The position numbers and the translations under genes were made by a program. The notes beneath the pieces were generated by a model. That model had not been told where the DNA came from. It made no database searches and was given only the letters and a program-made list of their open reading frames with translations. This document shows, piece by piece, positions 25,593-33,987 of a stretch of 39,320 bases of DNA. Source of the DNA: Bacteroidota bacterium (GTDB lineage: Bacteria; Bacteroidota; Bacteroidia; B-17B0; Aurantibacillaceae). The stretch lies in assembly GCA_013288385.1 (NCBI GenBank), contig JABDBZ010000010.1:1-39320 (forward strand). Reading direction: 5' to 3'. Numbering within the stretch: position 1 is the stretch's first letter; the number at the start of each line of letters is the position of its first letter.

Positions 25593-27716
25593 TTAGATTC
25601 TTAAACCAATAATACAAACATCATCAATTTGTTCAAGGCTTCCTTTCCACTTTTCAAATAAAATATTCAATTGTAGTTTCTGTTCGTTTGGCGTCAGCAT
25701 AAAATTAGCCAACAAAATTTCTTTTATTTGTTTGTATTTAAATTTTTTCCCATTTGGTCCGCCAAATTGATCTGCAAAGCCATCAGTGAACAAATAAAAA
25801 GTGGTATTTTCCTCATACGGTATTTTATGAGTTGTAAATGGTTTTGGATTATCGGTTTTGCCAATAGGTTGTTTGTCTGCTTTAATTTCTTTGAGTTCGT
25901 TGTTCTCGACTGAGCCTGTACTGAGCGCAGTCGAAGTGCTCGAACTGACAAAATTTGTTATGTACAACAGAGAATTATTAGCACCACTCCAAAATATATT
26001 TTTGGTTTTAAGATCAATGCAAAGTAATGAGATATCCATTCCATCTTTTACATCACTAGTGCTTTTCTCGAAGGTTTCTAAAACGAGCTCTCTTGTTTTA
26101 TCAAGGATCTTTCCTGTTTCTGTTAAACGAAATTCTTTAACTGATCTATTTAATGCATTACTGCAAACAACCGATACCATGGCGCCGGGTACGCCATGAC
26201 CGGTGCTATCTGCAGCAGCAATAAAAAAAAGATTATTAATTTTTTCTGCCCAATAAAAATCGCCTGCTACAATATCTTTGGGTTTGTATAATACAAAATT
26301 ATGTGGAATATATTTATTAATAAAATCCTGTGGTGGTAAAATCGCTTCTTGTAATCTTTTAGCATAAGTAATACTTTCAAATACTTCTTTCTGTTTTTCT
26401 TCAACCAATTTTTTTTGAAGTTCAATAATTCCTTTTTGTTTTCTTGTTATACGTAATCTATTAATAATAAAGAGAGAAAGAAGTAATGCTAAAATTAATC
26501 CGACTGCAATACAATAACTGATAACCTTTTGTTTTTTTTCTTTTTCAACCGAAACTTCCATTTGTTTTTCATGATCTTTTAAATCTAATGCTTTTTGTTT
26601 TTCATATTCAAATTCTATTCCTTGTTTCATTGCTGCTTTTTTGTTTTCCTGACTGTTTGCTGTATCACTAATAGTTTTATATATTAAGAGCCAATTAAAA
26701 GCTTCTTTGTAGGAACCTAATTTTACATAACATTCGTATAAAGAACTGGCTGTTGATCCATAGAGTAGTTTTGCTTTTATGCTGTCACTAATTTTGGCTG
26801 ACTTTAAAAAATATGTAATGGCTTCTTTGTATTTTTTTTCTCGTTCGTAAACATACGCCATCCCTTTTAAGCAATATGCTACCTGAATCTTATCACCTAT
26901 ATCTTGAGCAAGAACTAATGTTCTCTTTTCAATCTCAAATGCACTGTCTAATAATAGTTGGTTTATATTTTTTAAATTAATTTTTTGAGTATTTTGTATT
27001 TGCCATACATTATTCAAAGCAGGAATAACTAATTCTTTAATACTATCCGACTTATCAAATATGTCTATAAAAAAACCGCTAATTGCACCACTCGACGTAC
27101 AAATACCACGCTTGTTTTTTATTTCTTTTTTTATTTTTAAGCCTTTATACAAAAGATCTAATGCTTTAAAATAATCTCCTTTATGAATATAAATGGAACT
27201 TAAATTTGTGTAACTATTGGCGATACCTTTCTTGTCGTTTAATGCTTCTTTTAATGTGAGACTTTTAAGATAAAATACTAATGCATTATCAAAATCTCTT
27301 TGATAATAGTATGCAAGTCCAATATTATTATAGTTTGCGGCGATGCCTGTTTTGTCGTTAATGTTTTCAAAAGCTTTTAAACTCTTATATAAAAAATCAA
27401 GAGCTTTTGGTAAATCATTTATGTTTAAATAAATTGAACCTAATGTCTTACATGCATTAGCAAACCCCTTTTTATAATTTAAGCGTTGTGAAAGCGAAAT
27501 AGATTTGCGCACTGTTATAATTGCTTTTGATGTTTCAGAAATATTTCCGAGTTCAGAAGATAAGGCATTCAATAATAAAACCTGACTAGTATCTTCTTTG
27601 GATTGTTTGATGAGATAATTAAGCGAATCAATTAATTTACTTTGACTTTTAATGTAAAGTGAAGACAAGCTAAATAAAAGGTAAAATAAATAAGTAATAT
27701 TTTTTTGTTTAATCAC
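25593..27716 (-). CDS. TPR-PP2C (SpoIIE-like) serine phosphatase, membrane-bound
   Basis: 707 residues from a GTG start with AGGA six bases before it. Signal-like N-terminus (about 1-24), TPR repeats at about 60-375 (ANYNNIGLAYYYQRDFDNAL and similar), a membrane helix at about 396-419, a coiled linker, then a PP2C/SpoIIE phosphatase with GDFYWAE, ADSTGHGVPGAMVS, LFTDGFADQFGG and a final DDVCIIGLRI. This architecture is common in Bacteroidota and places the sensor TPRs in the periplasm and the phosphatase in the cytoplasm. The target would be a phosphoserine protein such as a STAS protein. Residues about 590-605 (SSSTSTALSTGSV) come from a repeat element embedded in frame between two phosphatase strands. 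Confidence 0.92.
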   Translation of the reverse strand: MIKQKNITYLFYLLFSLSSLYIKSQSKLIDSLNYLIKQSKEDTSQVLLLNALSSELGNISETSKAIITVRKSISLSQRLNYKKGFANACKTLGSIYLNINDLPKALDFLYKSLKAFENINDKTGIAANYNNIGLAYYYQRDFDNALVFYLKSLTLKEALNDKKGIANSYTNLSSIYIHKGDYFKALDLLYKGLKIKKEIKNKRGICTSSGAISGFFIDIFDKSDSIKELVIPALNNVWQIQNTQKINLKNINQLLLDSAFEIEKRTLVLAQDIGDKIQVAYCLKGMAYVYEREKKYKEAITYFLKSAKISDSIKAKLLYGSTASSLYECYVKLGSYKEAFNWLLIYKTISDTANSQENKKAAMKQGIEFEYEKQKALDLKDHEKQMEVSVEKEKKQKVISYCIAVGLILALLLSLFIINRLRITRKQKGIIELQKKLVEEKQKEVFESITYAKRLQEAILPPQDFINKYIPHNFVLYKPKDIVAGDFYWAEKINNLFFIAAADSTGHGVPGAMVSVVCSNALNRSVKEFRLTETGKILDKTRELVLETFEKSTSDVKDGMDISLLCIDLKTKNIFWSGANNSLLYITNFVSSSTSTALSTGSVENNELKEIKADKQPIGKTDNPKPFTTHKIPYEENTTFYLFTDGFADQFGGPNGKKFKYKQIKEILLANFMLTPNEQKLQLNILFEKWKGSLEQIDDVCIIGLRI
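25904..25949. repeat. Short palindromic interspersed repeat inside the PP2C gene
   Basis: TCGACTG (25906-25912) and CAGTCGA (25928-25934) are inverted around GAGCCTGTACTGAGCG-like sequence, followed by AGTGCTCGAACTGAC. It is GC-richer than its surroundings and resembles the CTTCGACTGCGCTCAG type of repeat scattered in Flavobacteriia-like genomes (recalled, not searched). It does not break the reading frame. Confidence 0.6.
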
Positions 27717-27942
27717 GATTCCTGTTTTCGATTTGAATTACCTAATCTAATATAAAGTTTGCGGATAATATAGGTTTCAATAAAATTTTATTTGTCGGGA
27801 TGATTAATATCGATGATTATTTCTAATTTTACGTATTGCTGTAGCTATAAAACAAGTAATATAAGTGTTCTTTTTTCATTGACCCTAATTTGGGTTAACT
27901 GTTTTGGACTTAGTATCCTTTTAAAAAGGTGGATATAAGACA

Positions 27943-29031
27943 TCACTTAGAAAGTTTCTCAGAAAAATTGGTAAAGGATTTTCCGCCTGGCCTAGATGCA
28001 GCCAAAGGATCATAACAAAGCAAAAGGCCGTTTTTTGATCCAATCCAAATGTTACCGACCTTATCTTCTATAATACTCCATACGCCATAAACAAACCCTT
28101 CAACCATTGTAAGGCTTGCCTTCGCAGTGATATTCATAAAGGATTTTCCATCGTAATAAAATGCATCTCCTCTTTTAAACTTTTCCACAACATCATTACC
28201 TAACCATATATTTCCTTTTGAGTCTTCTAAAACACACCCAATGCCTCTGGTCATCAAACCATCCTTTTCCCAAAAATTGGTAATTGATTTTCCGTCGTAA
28301 CGATCTATGCCATGGTTTCTGGTACCGACCCAAATATTCCCAACTTTATCTTCTAACATGCAAGCAATCATACCGTCGTGAAACCCTTTGAGGTTTATAA
28401 ACCCGACCTGTCCGGTAGGCTGGGGTTTTCCATCATAACGGTATACACCACCACCACGCCAGGAGCCGATATAAATATCCCCGTTCTTACTTTCTAAAAT
28501 GCAATTCGGAGTTTCATCTAATAAAAAGTTGGAAAAAGATTTTTCGTTTCTGGCCGAATCACTAAGACTGCCATTATAACGATAGACCCCATGATCCATT
28601 GTGAGAAACCAAAATTTTCCATTTTTGTCTTGCAAAATTTCACAAACCTGAATGGGGCTTCGTAATAAGAGCGAATATTTCTCATCACCAACAATGCTGC
28701 TGGGAGGAAAAGGAATTTGAAAGTCAGTAAATTTTTTACCGTCATAATAACATAAACCTCTATTCGTTTTAAACCAAATATTTCCGATTTTATCTTCATA
28801 AATACAAGAAGATACATTAATGTTTAAGCTATAACTTTCTTTTGTAAAATTGACAAAAGATTTACCATCATAACGGTACACGCCCTGATCTGAAACAGTA
28901 AACCAAATGTTTCCATTTTTATCTTTCAAACTCGAAACGCTGTTTTGTCCTCTGCATGAAATAATAGAAATTAATATAGAGAGTAGAAAATATAGTTTCA
29001 CTTTCATTTTGATCATATTCTTTTTTATCAA
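27943..29031 (-). CDS. reg_prop beta-propeller lipoprotein (no kinase domain)
   Basis: 362 residues, or 354 from the ATG at 29007 (MKVKLYF), which gives a more standard signal. Lipobox SIISC. About seven repeats of the type EDKxGNIWxGTxxxGVYRYDGKS are two-component-regulator propeller blades, which normally form the periplasmic sensor of hybrid kinases. Here the propeller stands alone as a lipoprotein and ends after the last blade. It follows the glycosylase gene by 15 bp on the same strand and is probably co-transcribed with it. Function unknown; ligand binding at the envelope is inferred. The 226 bp between this gene and the PP2C gene hold nothing I recognise. Confidence 0.85.
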   Translation of the reverse strand: MIKKNMIKMKVKLYFLLSILISIISCRGQNSVSSLKDKNGNIWFTVSDQGVYRYDGKSFVNFTKESYSLNINVSSCIYEDKIGNIWFKTNRGLCYYDGKKFTDFQIPFPPSSIVGDEKYSLLLRSPIQVCEILQDKNGKFWFLTMDHGVYRYNGSLSDSARNEKSFSNFLLDETPNCILESKNGDIYIGSWRGGGVYRYDGKPQPTGQVGFINLKGFHDGMIACMLEDKVGNIWVGTRNHGIDRYDGKSITNFWEKDGLMTRGIGCVLEDSKGNIWLGNDVVEKFKRGDAFYYDGKSFMNITAKASLTMVEGFVYGVWSIIEDKVGNIWIGSKNGLLLCYDPLAASRPGGKSFTNFSEKLSK

Positions 29032-29046
29032 ATAAATTAACCGCTA

Positions 29047-29643
29047 TTATTTTTGAATATTAATTTTAAAGTTATAATTCGTAGTCCAGAAACGATAAGG
29101 TAACTTAGCATCTTCGCCTGCATAATCAACCCCTATACGTGGACCAGTTTTTATATCGCTTTCCTTTATTTTTATGTGATCGTCCTGTATCCAAATTTCT
29201 TTTCCCGTTAAAGATAAATTATTATGAATTAGATCTATTCCCAAAGCCTGAGACACTTTACCAGGACCTACACATAAATTATTAGAAAATTTTAAGCCGC
29301 GTCGTTTTATAATTTCTTCAATGCCTTTAGTAGGATAAATAGCACGTATCAATATTGCGTGAGGGATATCTTTAGTATTTGTAACTATATTAAAAAGCCT
29401 GTGGATGCCGTAGCATAAATAAACATAACTTACACCACCTTTGCTGAACATGGTTTCAGTTCTTTTTGTCCTTCTGCCTCCATAAGCATGTGATGCTTTA
29501 TCAATAATACCAACGTATGCTTCCGTTTCTGTTATTATACCGCAAGTCAATTTATTGTTTATGCGCGTACAAAGTGTTTTGCCAATAAGATCTTTGGCAA
29601 GAAAAACAACGTCAGTATTTAAATAATAAGAAGCTTTTAGCAT
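29047..29643 (-). CDS. mpg: 3-methyladenine DNA glycosylase (AAG/MPG family)
   Basis: 198 residues, normal for bacterial members. Family features: LAKDLIGKTL near the N-terminus, ITETEAYVG with the catalytic Glu, DKASHAYGGRR(T), METMF-like TETMFSKGG, VYLCYGIHRLFNIVT, LIRAIYP and CVGPGKVSQALGI. It removes alkylated purines such as 3-methyladenine and hypoxanthine from DNA as a monofunctional glycosylase. First gene of a probable operon with the propeller lipoprotein, an odd pairing of DNA repair with an envelope protein. A hairpin CTAACA/TGTTAG lies upstream at 29675-29690. Confidence 0.93.
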   Translation of the reverse strand: MLKASYYLNTDVVFLAKDLIGKTLCTRINNKLTCGIITETEAYVGIIDKASHAYGGRRTKRTETMFSKGGVSYVYLCYGIHRLFNIVTNTKDIPHAILIRAIYPTKGIEEIIKRRGLKFSNNLCVGPGKVSQALGIDLIHNNLSLTGKEIWIQDDHIKIKESDIKTGPRIGVDYAGEDAKLPYRFWTTNYNFKINIQK

Positions 29644-29765
29644 ATACTATCTCAAATTACTACAAAATTTTAAACTAACACAATTGTTAGCCCGTTTTTT
29701 TATAAAGAATCTAAAATAGTTTAATTCCTTAAAAATCAATCTGAAATAAATAATTTTTGAAAAAT

Positions 29766-29796
29766 TTGCGTAAGTGAATACTTACATATATATTTG
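29766..29796 (+). promoter_or_regulatory. ArsR-operon promoter with operator in its spacer
   Basis: TTG (29766-29768), 20 nt, TATATTTG (29789-29796). The inverted repeat GTAAGTGAATACTTAC (29770-29785) fills the spacer, where a bound repressor would block polymerase. A further half-site, GCTTACAT, is at 29806-29813. This is the expected layout for autorepression by the ArsR-family product. Confidence 0.75.
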
Positions 29797-29824
29797 TAAC
29801 CGAATGCTTACATAATTTTAAGAA

Positions 29825-30202
29825 ATGAGAAGAGATGTTTTTCAAGCAATAGCTGATCCTACACGACGAGAGATTATCAATCTCATTGCGCACCAATCTC
29901 TCAATTTAAATTCTGTTGCCGGTAATTTTGATGTAAGTCGGCCGGCCATATCGCAACACATTAAAATTTTAACTGAATGCGGACTCATCATTATCAAAAA
30001 ACAAGGCAGGGAAAGATTTTGCGAAGCCAAACTTGATAAATTAAATGAAGTTTCTGATTGGGTTGAACAATACAAAAAATTTTGGACAGAAAAACTAGAT
30101 GCTCTCGAAAAATATCTTTACGAAATACAAACCCTGCCTGCTAAATCTAAAGCAAGCAAATTAAAAAATAAAAAACATGGAAAAAGAAAAAAAAGAATTT
30201 GA
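29825..30202 (+). CDS. ArsR-family transcriptional repressor
   Basis: 125 residues with a winged helix at about 1-90: FQAIADPTRREIINLIA, then NFDVSRPAISQHIKIL as the recognition region, and a wing with GRERFCEAKLDKL. Such ArsR proteins linked to SRPBCC genes are usual in many bacteria and do not carry the metal-binding Cys pair, which is also absent here. It overlaps the next gene by 26 nt, so translation is coupled. The operator GTAAGTGAATACTTAC in its promoter spacer predicts autorepression. The ligand is unknown. Confidence 0.92.
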   Translation: MRRDVFQAIADPTRREIINLIAHQSLNLNSVAGNFDVSRPAISQHIKILTECGLIIIKKQGRERFCEAKLDKLNEVSDWVEQYKKFWTEKLDALEKYLYEIQTLPAKSKASKLKNKKHGKRKKRI

Positions 30203-30677
30203 AATTATGCGTGTTTTTAATGCGCCCCTCGATCTCGTATGGAAAGTTTATACTGAGAAAGAACACTTAGTGAAATGGTGGGGACCAAAAGGTCTTACTA
30301 TGTTAGATGCTAAACTCGATTTTAGAGTTGGTGGAATTTTTCACTATGGTATGGCAACACCTGACGGACATAAAATGTGGGGAAAATTTATTTACAAAGA
30401 AATTGTTCCGAAGACAAAAATTGTTTTTGTTGTTTCGTTCTCTGATGAAAATGGTGGCGTTACGCGTCATCCTATGAGCCAAACATGGCCTTTGGAAACA
30501 TTAAATACTGTTACACTTTCAGAAGAGAATGGTAAAACAACCATGAAAATTTCCGGCGGACCAATTAATGCTACTGATGAAGAAAAAGCAACATTCTATG
30601 GTGCATTCGAATCAATGAACCAAGGCTTCAAAGGAACATTTGATCAGTTAGAAGAATACCTTGCAACAGTAAAATAA
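30177..30677 (+). CDS. SRPBCC (AHSA1-like) protein 1
   Basis: 166 residues. START/Bet v1-like fold: IMRVFNAPLDLVWKVYTEKE at the N-terminus, then KWWGPKG, FRVGGIFHYGM, TVTLSEENGKTTMKI and the long C-terminal helix GAFESMNQGFKGTFDQLEEY. The family resembles the C-terminal domain of Hsp90 activator Aha1 but in bacteria binds unknown hydrophobic ligands. It starts within the ArsR gene and is followed after 12 nt by a second SRPBCC gene. Confidence 0.92.
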   Translation: MEKEKKEFEIMRVFNAPLDLVWKVYTEKEHLVKWWGPKGLTMLDAKLDFRVGGIFHYGMATPDGHKMWGKFIYKEIVPKTKIVFVVSFSDENGGVTRHPMSQTWPLETLNTVTLSEENGKTTMKISGGPINATDEEKATFYGAFESMNQGFKGTFDQLEEYLATVK

Positions 30678-30689
30678 AATATTGGAAGC

Positions 30690-31118
30690 ATGAAAAACGA
30701 ACCATTTGTCATAGAAAGAATTTATAACGCGCCAATTGAAAAAGTTTGGCAAGCTATAAGTGATAAAAGCCAAATGAAACTTTGGTATTTTGATCTCAAA
30801 GAATTTAAACCCGAAATTGGTTTTGAGTTTCAATTTAAAGCAGGTGATAATAATGAAAAGCAGTTTTTACACCTTTGTAAAATTACAGAAGTTATTGCGG
30901 GAAAGAAGTTAAGTTACAGTTGGCGTTATGATGGCTATCCAGGAAATTCGATTGTGACGTTTGAACTTTTTAAAGATGGAAACAAAACAAAACTAAAATT
31001 AACGCATGAAGGTTTAGAAACCTTCCCGCAAGACAATCCAAGTTTTGCGAAGAACAATTTTGTAATGGGTTGGACTCAAATTATTGGAACTTCGTTAATG
31101 AAATTTGTAGAGAAGTAG
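30690..31118 (+). CDS. SRPBCC (AHSA1-like) protein 2
   Basis: 142 residues. Same fold as its neighbour but only distantly similar: VIERIYNAPIEKVWQAISDK, MKLWYFDLKEF, FEFQFKAGDN, KKLSYSWRYDGYPGNS and FELFKDGNKTKLKLTHEGLE. Third gene of the ArsR operon. Two SRPBCC genes behind one ArsR gene suggest two related ligands or a heterodimer, which is inference. Confidence 0.9.
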   Translation: MKNEPFVIERIYNAPIEKVWQAISDKSQMKLWYFDLKEFKPEIGFEFQFKAGDNNEKQFLHLCKITEVIAGKKLSYSWRYDGYPGNSIVTFELFKDGNKTKLKLTHEGLETFPQDNPSFAKNNFVMGWTQIIGTSLMKFVEK

Positions 31119-31133
31119 AATATTTTTTATGGA

Positions 31134-31178
31134 AAAAGGAATTTAAATGACAGCAATTGTGTTGTTTAAATTCCTTTT
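31134..31178. terminator. Bidirectional terminator between convergent units
   Basis: A 14-bp perfect stem, AAAAGGAATTTAAA (31134-31147) with TTTAAATTCCTTTT (31165-31178), and a 17-nt loop. The right arm overlaps the end of the minus-strand membrane protein gene. Confidence 0.7.
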
Positions 31179-31651
31179 CGCAATTTCCGAACTTGTAATG
31201 TTGCGCCAATCAAAAATAATAAAAAGCAAACTCCAATTGCCATTTGAATATGTGGATCATCTGGTCCGGAAGCCATAGGGGAACCTATTGGCAAACGAGT
31301 TGCAGTTTCTGTTATACCCGGAACCAAATGGAAAAAGAAAGTCAGAGTATAGCCAACAGTTTTAATATATGGTGAAAGTTTACCAAATGGCTTACTTTCT
31401 TTTTCTCCTATTAAAGCGATACTCAATACTAATAAAGTTATAATACTTAATGCATGTCCAGGGCCGAAACCACCATGTTGGTAAATCCCAAAAGCCGTTA
31501 AACAAGTAAAAGCAGTTGCAAAAACATAAATTTTACCAACCAAGTTTGAGTATTCTATTTTTTTATCGCGAATTAATGCAATTGCTCCCGTTGCAAGTGC
31601 AACTAAACTTATTGCTGTATGAATTATTCCGAGTGTAGTTAGTCCTAACAT
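31166..31651 (-). CDS. DUF2306-like four-helix membrane protein
   Basis: 161 residues from the ATG at 31651 (MLGLTTLGIIHTAISL). An upstream in-frame start at 31696 would add 15 residues that overlap the preceding gene. Four to five helices, with conserved-looking His residues in IIHTAIS, QHGGFGPGHALS and FFFHLVPG, suggest a haem or metal site. Related DUF2306-type proteins have no assigned function. The second gene of an operon, 11 bp after the DUF1772-like gene. Confidence 0.75.
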   Translation of the reverse strand: MLGLTTLGIIHTAISLVALATGAIALIRDKKIEYSNLVGKIYVFATAFTCLTAFGIYQHGGFGPGHALSIITLLVLSIALIGEKESKPFGKLSPYIKTVGYTLTFFFHLVPGITETATRLPIGSPMASGPDDPHIQMAIGVCFLLFLIGATLQVRKLRKGI

Positions 31652-31662
31652 ATTTTTATATT

Positions 31663-32127
31663 TTAGTTTTGAAATAAAATTGAAGCAGAAAAACAAGCGA
31701 AACTTATAATAGCTGCAAATGTTCTTACGACGTGGAATTTAACCCAACGATCGCGAATTGTTTCCCAGTTAGAAGGAAAAGTTGATGTTGTCCATTCTTT
31801 AATTTGGTTTACAATTGGAACTTCAACCACAATTGTAATGATCAAGGAAATAACTGTGAGACAAAATGCCACTAAGTTTAAATAAAACGCCACTGAGTTT
31901 TTTTGTGGAAAAAACCAAACAGATAACAGCATCAAAAAAATGCACAAAGGCATTATGATTCTCATAGGAACTGCTAAATTTCCTGCCAGAGTTTTTACAA
32001 TATGAATAAATTCTTCAATATTGAAAACTTTCAATGACCGATGAAGAGAAAACCATGGTCCCCAAAATATGCCTGTAACGAGCATTAACATAAATAGTGC
32101 AAAGAATAGAATAAAGTTAGTTATCAT
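31663..32127 (-). CDS. DUF1772 (anthrone oxygenase-like) membrane protein
   Basis: 154 residues from the ATG at 32127 (MITNFILFFALFMLML); a longer frame from 32175 is less likely because the hydrophobic start is then internal. Four membrane helices. The pattern VEVPIVNQIKEW...NWETIRDRWVKFHVVRTF matches the DUF1772 family, which includes fungal anthrone oxygenases, with an Asn, RxRW and His-Arg near the last helix. In bacteria the role is unknown. It is translated ahead of the DUF2306-like protein, and the pair are probably partners in the inner membrane. Confidence 0.8.
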   Translation of the reverse strand: MITNFILFFALFMLMLVTGIFWGPWFSLHRSLKVFNIEEFIHIVKTLAGNLAVPMRIIMPLCIFLMLLSVWFFPQKNSVAFYLNLVAFCLTVISLIITIVVEVPIVNQIKEWTTSTFPSNWETIRDRWVKFHVVRTFAAIISFACFSASILFQN

Positions 32128-32243
32128 GGTTGATCGATAAATATTTATAAAGGTACAAAGCTTTAGCGACAACAAATAAAATTAATTCCATAATTCATCT
32201 ATAATGGTATCCACGTTATTCTATTTAAATGTAACCGATATAA

Positions 32244-32747
32244 TTATGGCTTGTCTCTACCAACAAATCTAGTTTTTCCTAATAAGAAAGTGATGGCTTT
32301 CGAAACGTTCCTATCTATACTTTCTTCTGTTTTTAAGTTGGCAATGTATCGTACGATTTCATGTTTCAATGAGGGACGCAAATTTTCAAAGATGATTTTG
32401 GCTTTTTTATTTTTGGTAAGTGCTTTTACAAATTTAGGATGCGGTTTTATGCTTCTGTCAGATGGGTCAAATTCGATAGTAAGCTCTATTATTTCGCCAA
32501 TTCGCTTGGGTGAATTTTTCAGCATCATCATATTTATATAAAGACGCCAATCGCTGCGAAATTTTACTAATGTCTGTTTGTAAATACTTCCGTTAATTGT
32601 TCCTCTTATCGGTATGGCACCTTTGTTCTTACCCGCTTGCTCAAAAATGTTTGCTAATATTTTTTCAGGCACAAATACAAATGGGTTTACGCCAATAATT
32701 TTTAAATCAGATTTAAATTTGTTCATAACCCTTTTTCCTAGCATCAT
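32244..32747 (-). CDS. DUF1905 + YdeI/OmpD-associated family protein
   Basis: 167 residues; the internal ATG at 32726 (MNKFKSDLKIIG) gives the standard family N-terminus and may be the true start. Residues about 10-95 form the DUF1905 barrel (PFVFVPEKILANIF, IRGTINGSIYKQTL). The C-terminal part, LRPSLKHEIVRYIANLKTEE...LLGKTRFVGR, is the OmdA/YdeI helical domain. Proteins of this type are linked to resistance to cationic peptides and polymyxin in Salmonella, by a mechanism that is not clear. No operon partner is seen. Confidence 0.85.
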   Translation of the reverse strand: MMLGKRVMNKFKSDLKIIGVNPFVFVPEKILANIFEQAGKNKGAIPIRGTINGSIYKQTLVKFRSDWRLYINMMMLKNSPKRIGEIIELTIEFDPSDRSIKPHPKFVKALTKNKKAKIIFENLRPSLKHEIVRYIANLKTEESIDRNVSKAITFLLGKTRFVGRDKP

Positions 32748-32913
32748 TGCTAATATACTTGCTCCAAAATAATTTAAATATAACCAAGCTTTATGAATTT
32801 ACAAAAATTCGCCACACACTTTTGTAAAGCATATCGAACATTTACTTAACTCACGAAGTTTTAATTTAACCCCAATTTCATTTACATTTTAACTTAAGAT
32901 AATTTGATGGATT

Positions 32914-32921
32914 TAAATTTG
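32914..32921 (+). promoter_or_regulatory. -7 box upstream of the lipoprotein gene
   Basis: TAAATTTG is an exact TAnnTTTG, 16 nt before the ATG at 32938. No TTG lies at the usual distance; TTTT at about 32887-32890 is the nearest -33-like stretch. Confidence 0.45.
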
Positions 32922-32937
32922 CAGCAAAACCCTCATT

Positions 32938-33927
32938 ATGAAAAACCAAAACTTACTTGCGATTATATTCATGAGTATAATCGTTTTATCCTGTAAAAAG
33001 GAAACAGCGCAACCAACAAGTTCTCTCACAAATGCGCCATCAAGCACCCCTCAAAAGTATAGCGCCAGAACCGGAGGATCTCTTGCAGCGCCAATTGCAG
33101 AAGCTAAATTTTACAAACTATTTCCAGGCTATGATCATACAGATGATTTTGAAGGTAGTGGTGTAAAAGTTCAAGGCAGTTATTTTTATGCTGTGTTCGA
33201 TAACCGATATAAAATCGGAAAAATTAAAAATACACTTCCAATAAATAGTTCACAGAATTCACTGTTAAGCAGCGGTTCTGGTAATTCAAATTTTGAAGGA
33301 ATTACTTATGACAGTTATAGTACTCCAAATTATTATGTAGTTGATGAAAATGAATCTCACAATGGTGCTTATTCACCTAAAATATATGAGTACGATGAAA
33401 ATATGAATTTGCAAAATACCGCATGGGCACCTTATTCATTTCCATCGAGTCTTTCTAATAAAGGTTTTGAAGGACTTACATGGATAAGAAGAACAAATGA
33501 TGATTATTTATTAGGTTTATGTGAATCGTCTGGAATTATTGTAGTAATGAAACAAGACGGTAATAACTGGGATCTTGTAACCACATTCAATATGCCATCT
33601 AATACCGGCATGACAGATTTTGCCGATATAGATATCAGCAGTGATCTTCACGTTGCTGTTGTTTCGCAAGAATCTTCAAAATTATGGATTGGTCAATTAA
33701 GCAGCACAACCTGGAGTTTTGTTGATGAAGGTGTAGTTTATGATTTCCCAACAGGTGATCAATCGGGTAATGTTGGCGCAGGTAGTTATGTTATTTATGC
33801 CAATGTGGAAGGTGTTTCATGGATTAGTAGCACGCAAGTAGTATGTGCATCGGATAAAGCAAAATCTGACCAACCAAGTTACCAAACTTATAAAGATCAA
33901 TCTATTCATATATTTAATATCCCTTAG
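32938..33927 (+). CDS. Lipoprotein with SdiA-regulated/phytase-esterase-like propeller
   Basis: 329 residues. Lipobox VLSC at about residues 16-19 is followed by KKET. Motifs NFEGITYDSYS, YYVVDENES, GFEGLTWI, TDFADIDIS and NVEGVSWI recur at blade spacing, as in SdiA-regulated and esterase-like phytase propellers, where EG(L/I/V)(A/T/S) is the hallmark. No catalytic residues can be picked out. It is expected on the periplasmic face or cell surface. It is monocistronic, with its own terminator. Confidence 0.75.
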   Translation: MKNQNLLAIIFMSIIVLSCKKETAQPTSSLTNAPSSTPQKYSARTGGSLAAPIAEAKFYKLFPGYDHTDDFEGSGVKVQGSYFYAVFDNRYKIGKIKNTLPINSSQNSLLSSGSGNSNFEGITYDSYSTPNYYVVDENESHNGAYSPKIYEYDENMNLQNTAWAPYSFPSSLSNKGFEGLTWIRRTNDDYLLGLCESSGIIVVMKQDGNNWDLVTTFNMPSNTGMTDFADIDISSDLHVAVVSQESSKLWIGQLSSTTWSFVDEGVVYDFPTGDQSGNVGAGSYVIYANVEGVSWISSTQVVCASDKAKSDQPSYQTYKDQSIHIFNIP

Positions 33928-33934
33928 TATTAAA

Positions 33935-33970
33935 AAAAGAGTTTGTTTCATTTGTGAAACAAACTCTTTT
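33935..33970. terminator. Strong bidirectional terminator
   Basis: A perfect 16-bp stem, AAAAGAGTTTGTTTCA (33935-33950), loop TTTG, and its complement (33955-33970). It has A and T runs at both ends and serves the two convergent genes at either side. Confidence 0.85.
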
Positions 33971-33987
33971 AAAATTTAATGGAAAAA

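Noticed and set aside
29780..29800. ACTTACATATATATTTGTAA as a fifth copy of the CTTACATATGTAAG palindrome
   Set aside because: The half-sites are further apart and the element overlaps the -7 box instead of lying 41 bp upstream. It belongs to the ArsR promoter.
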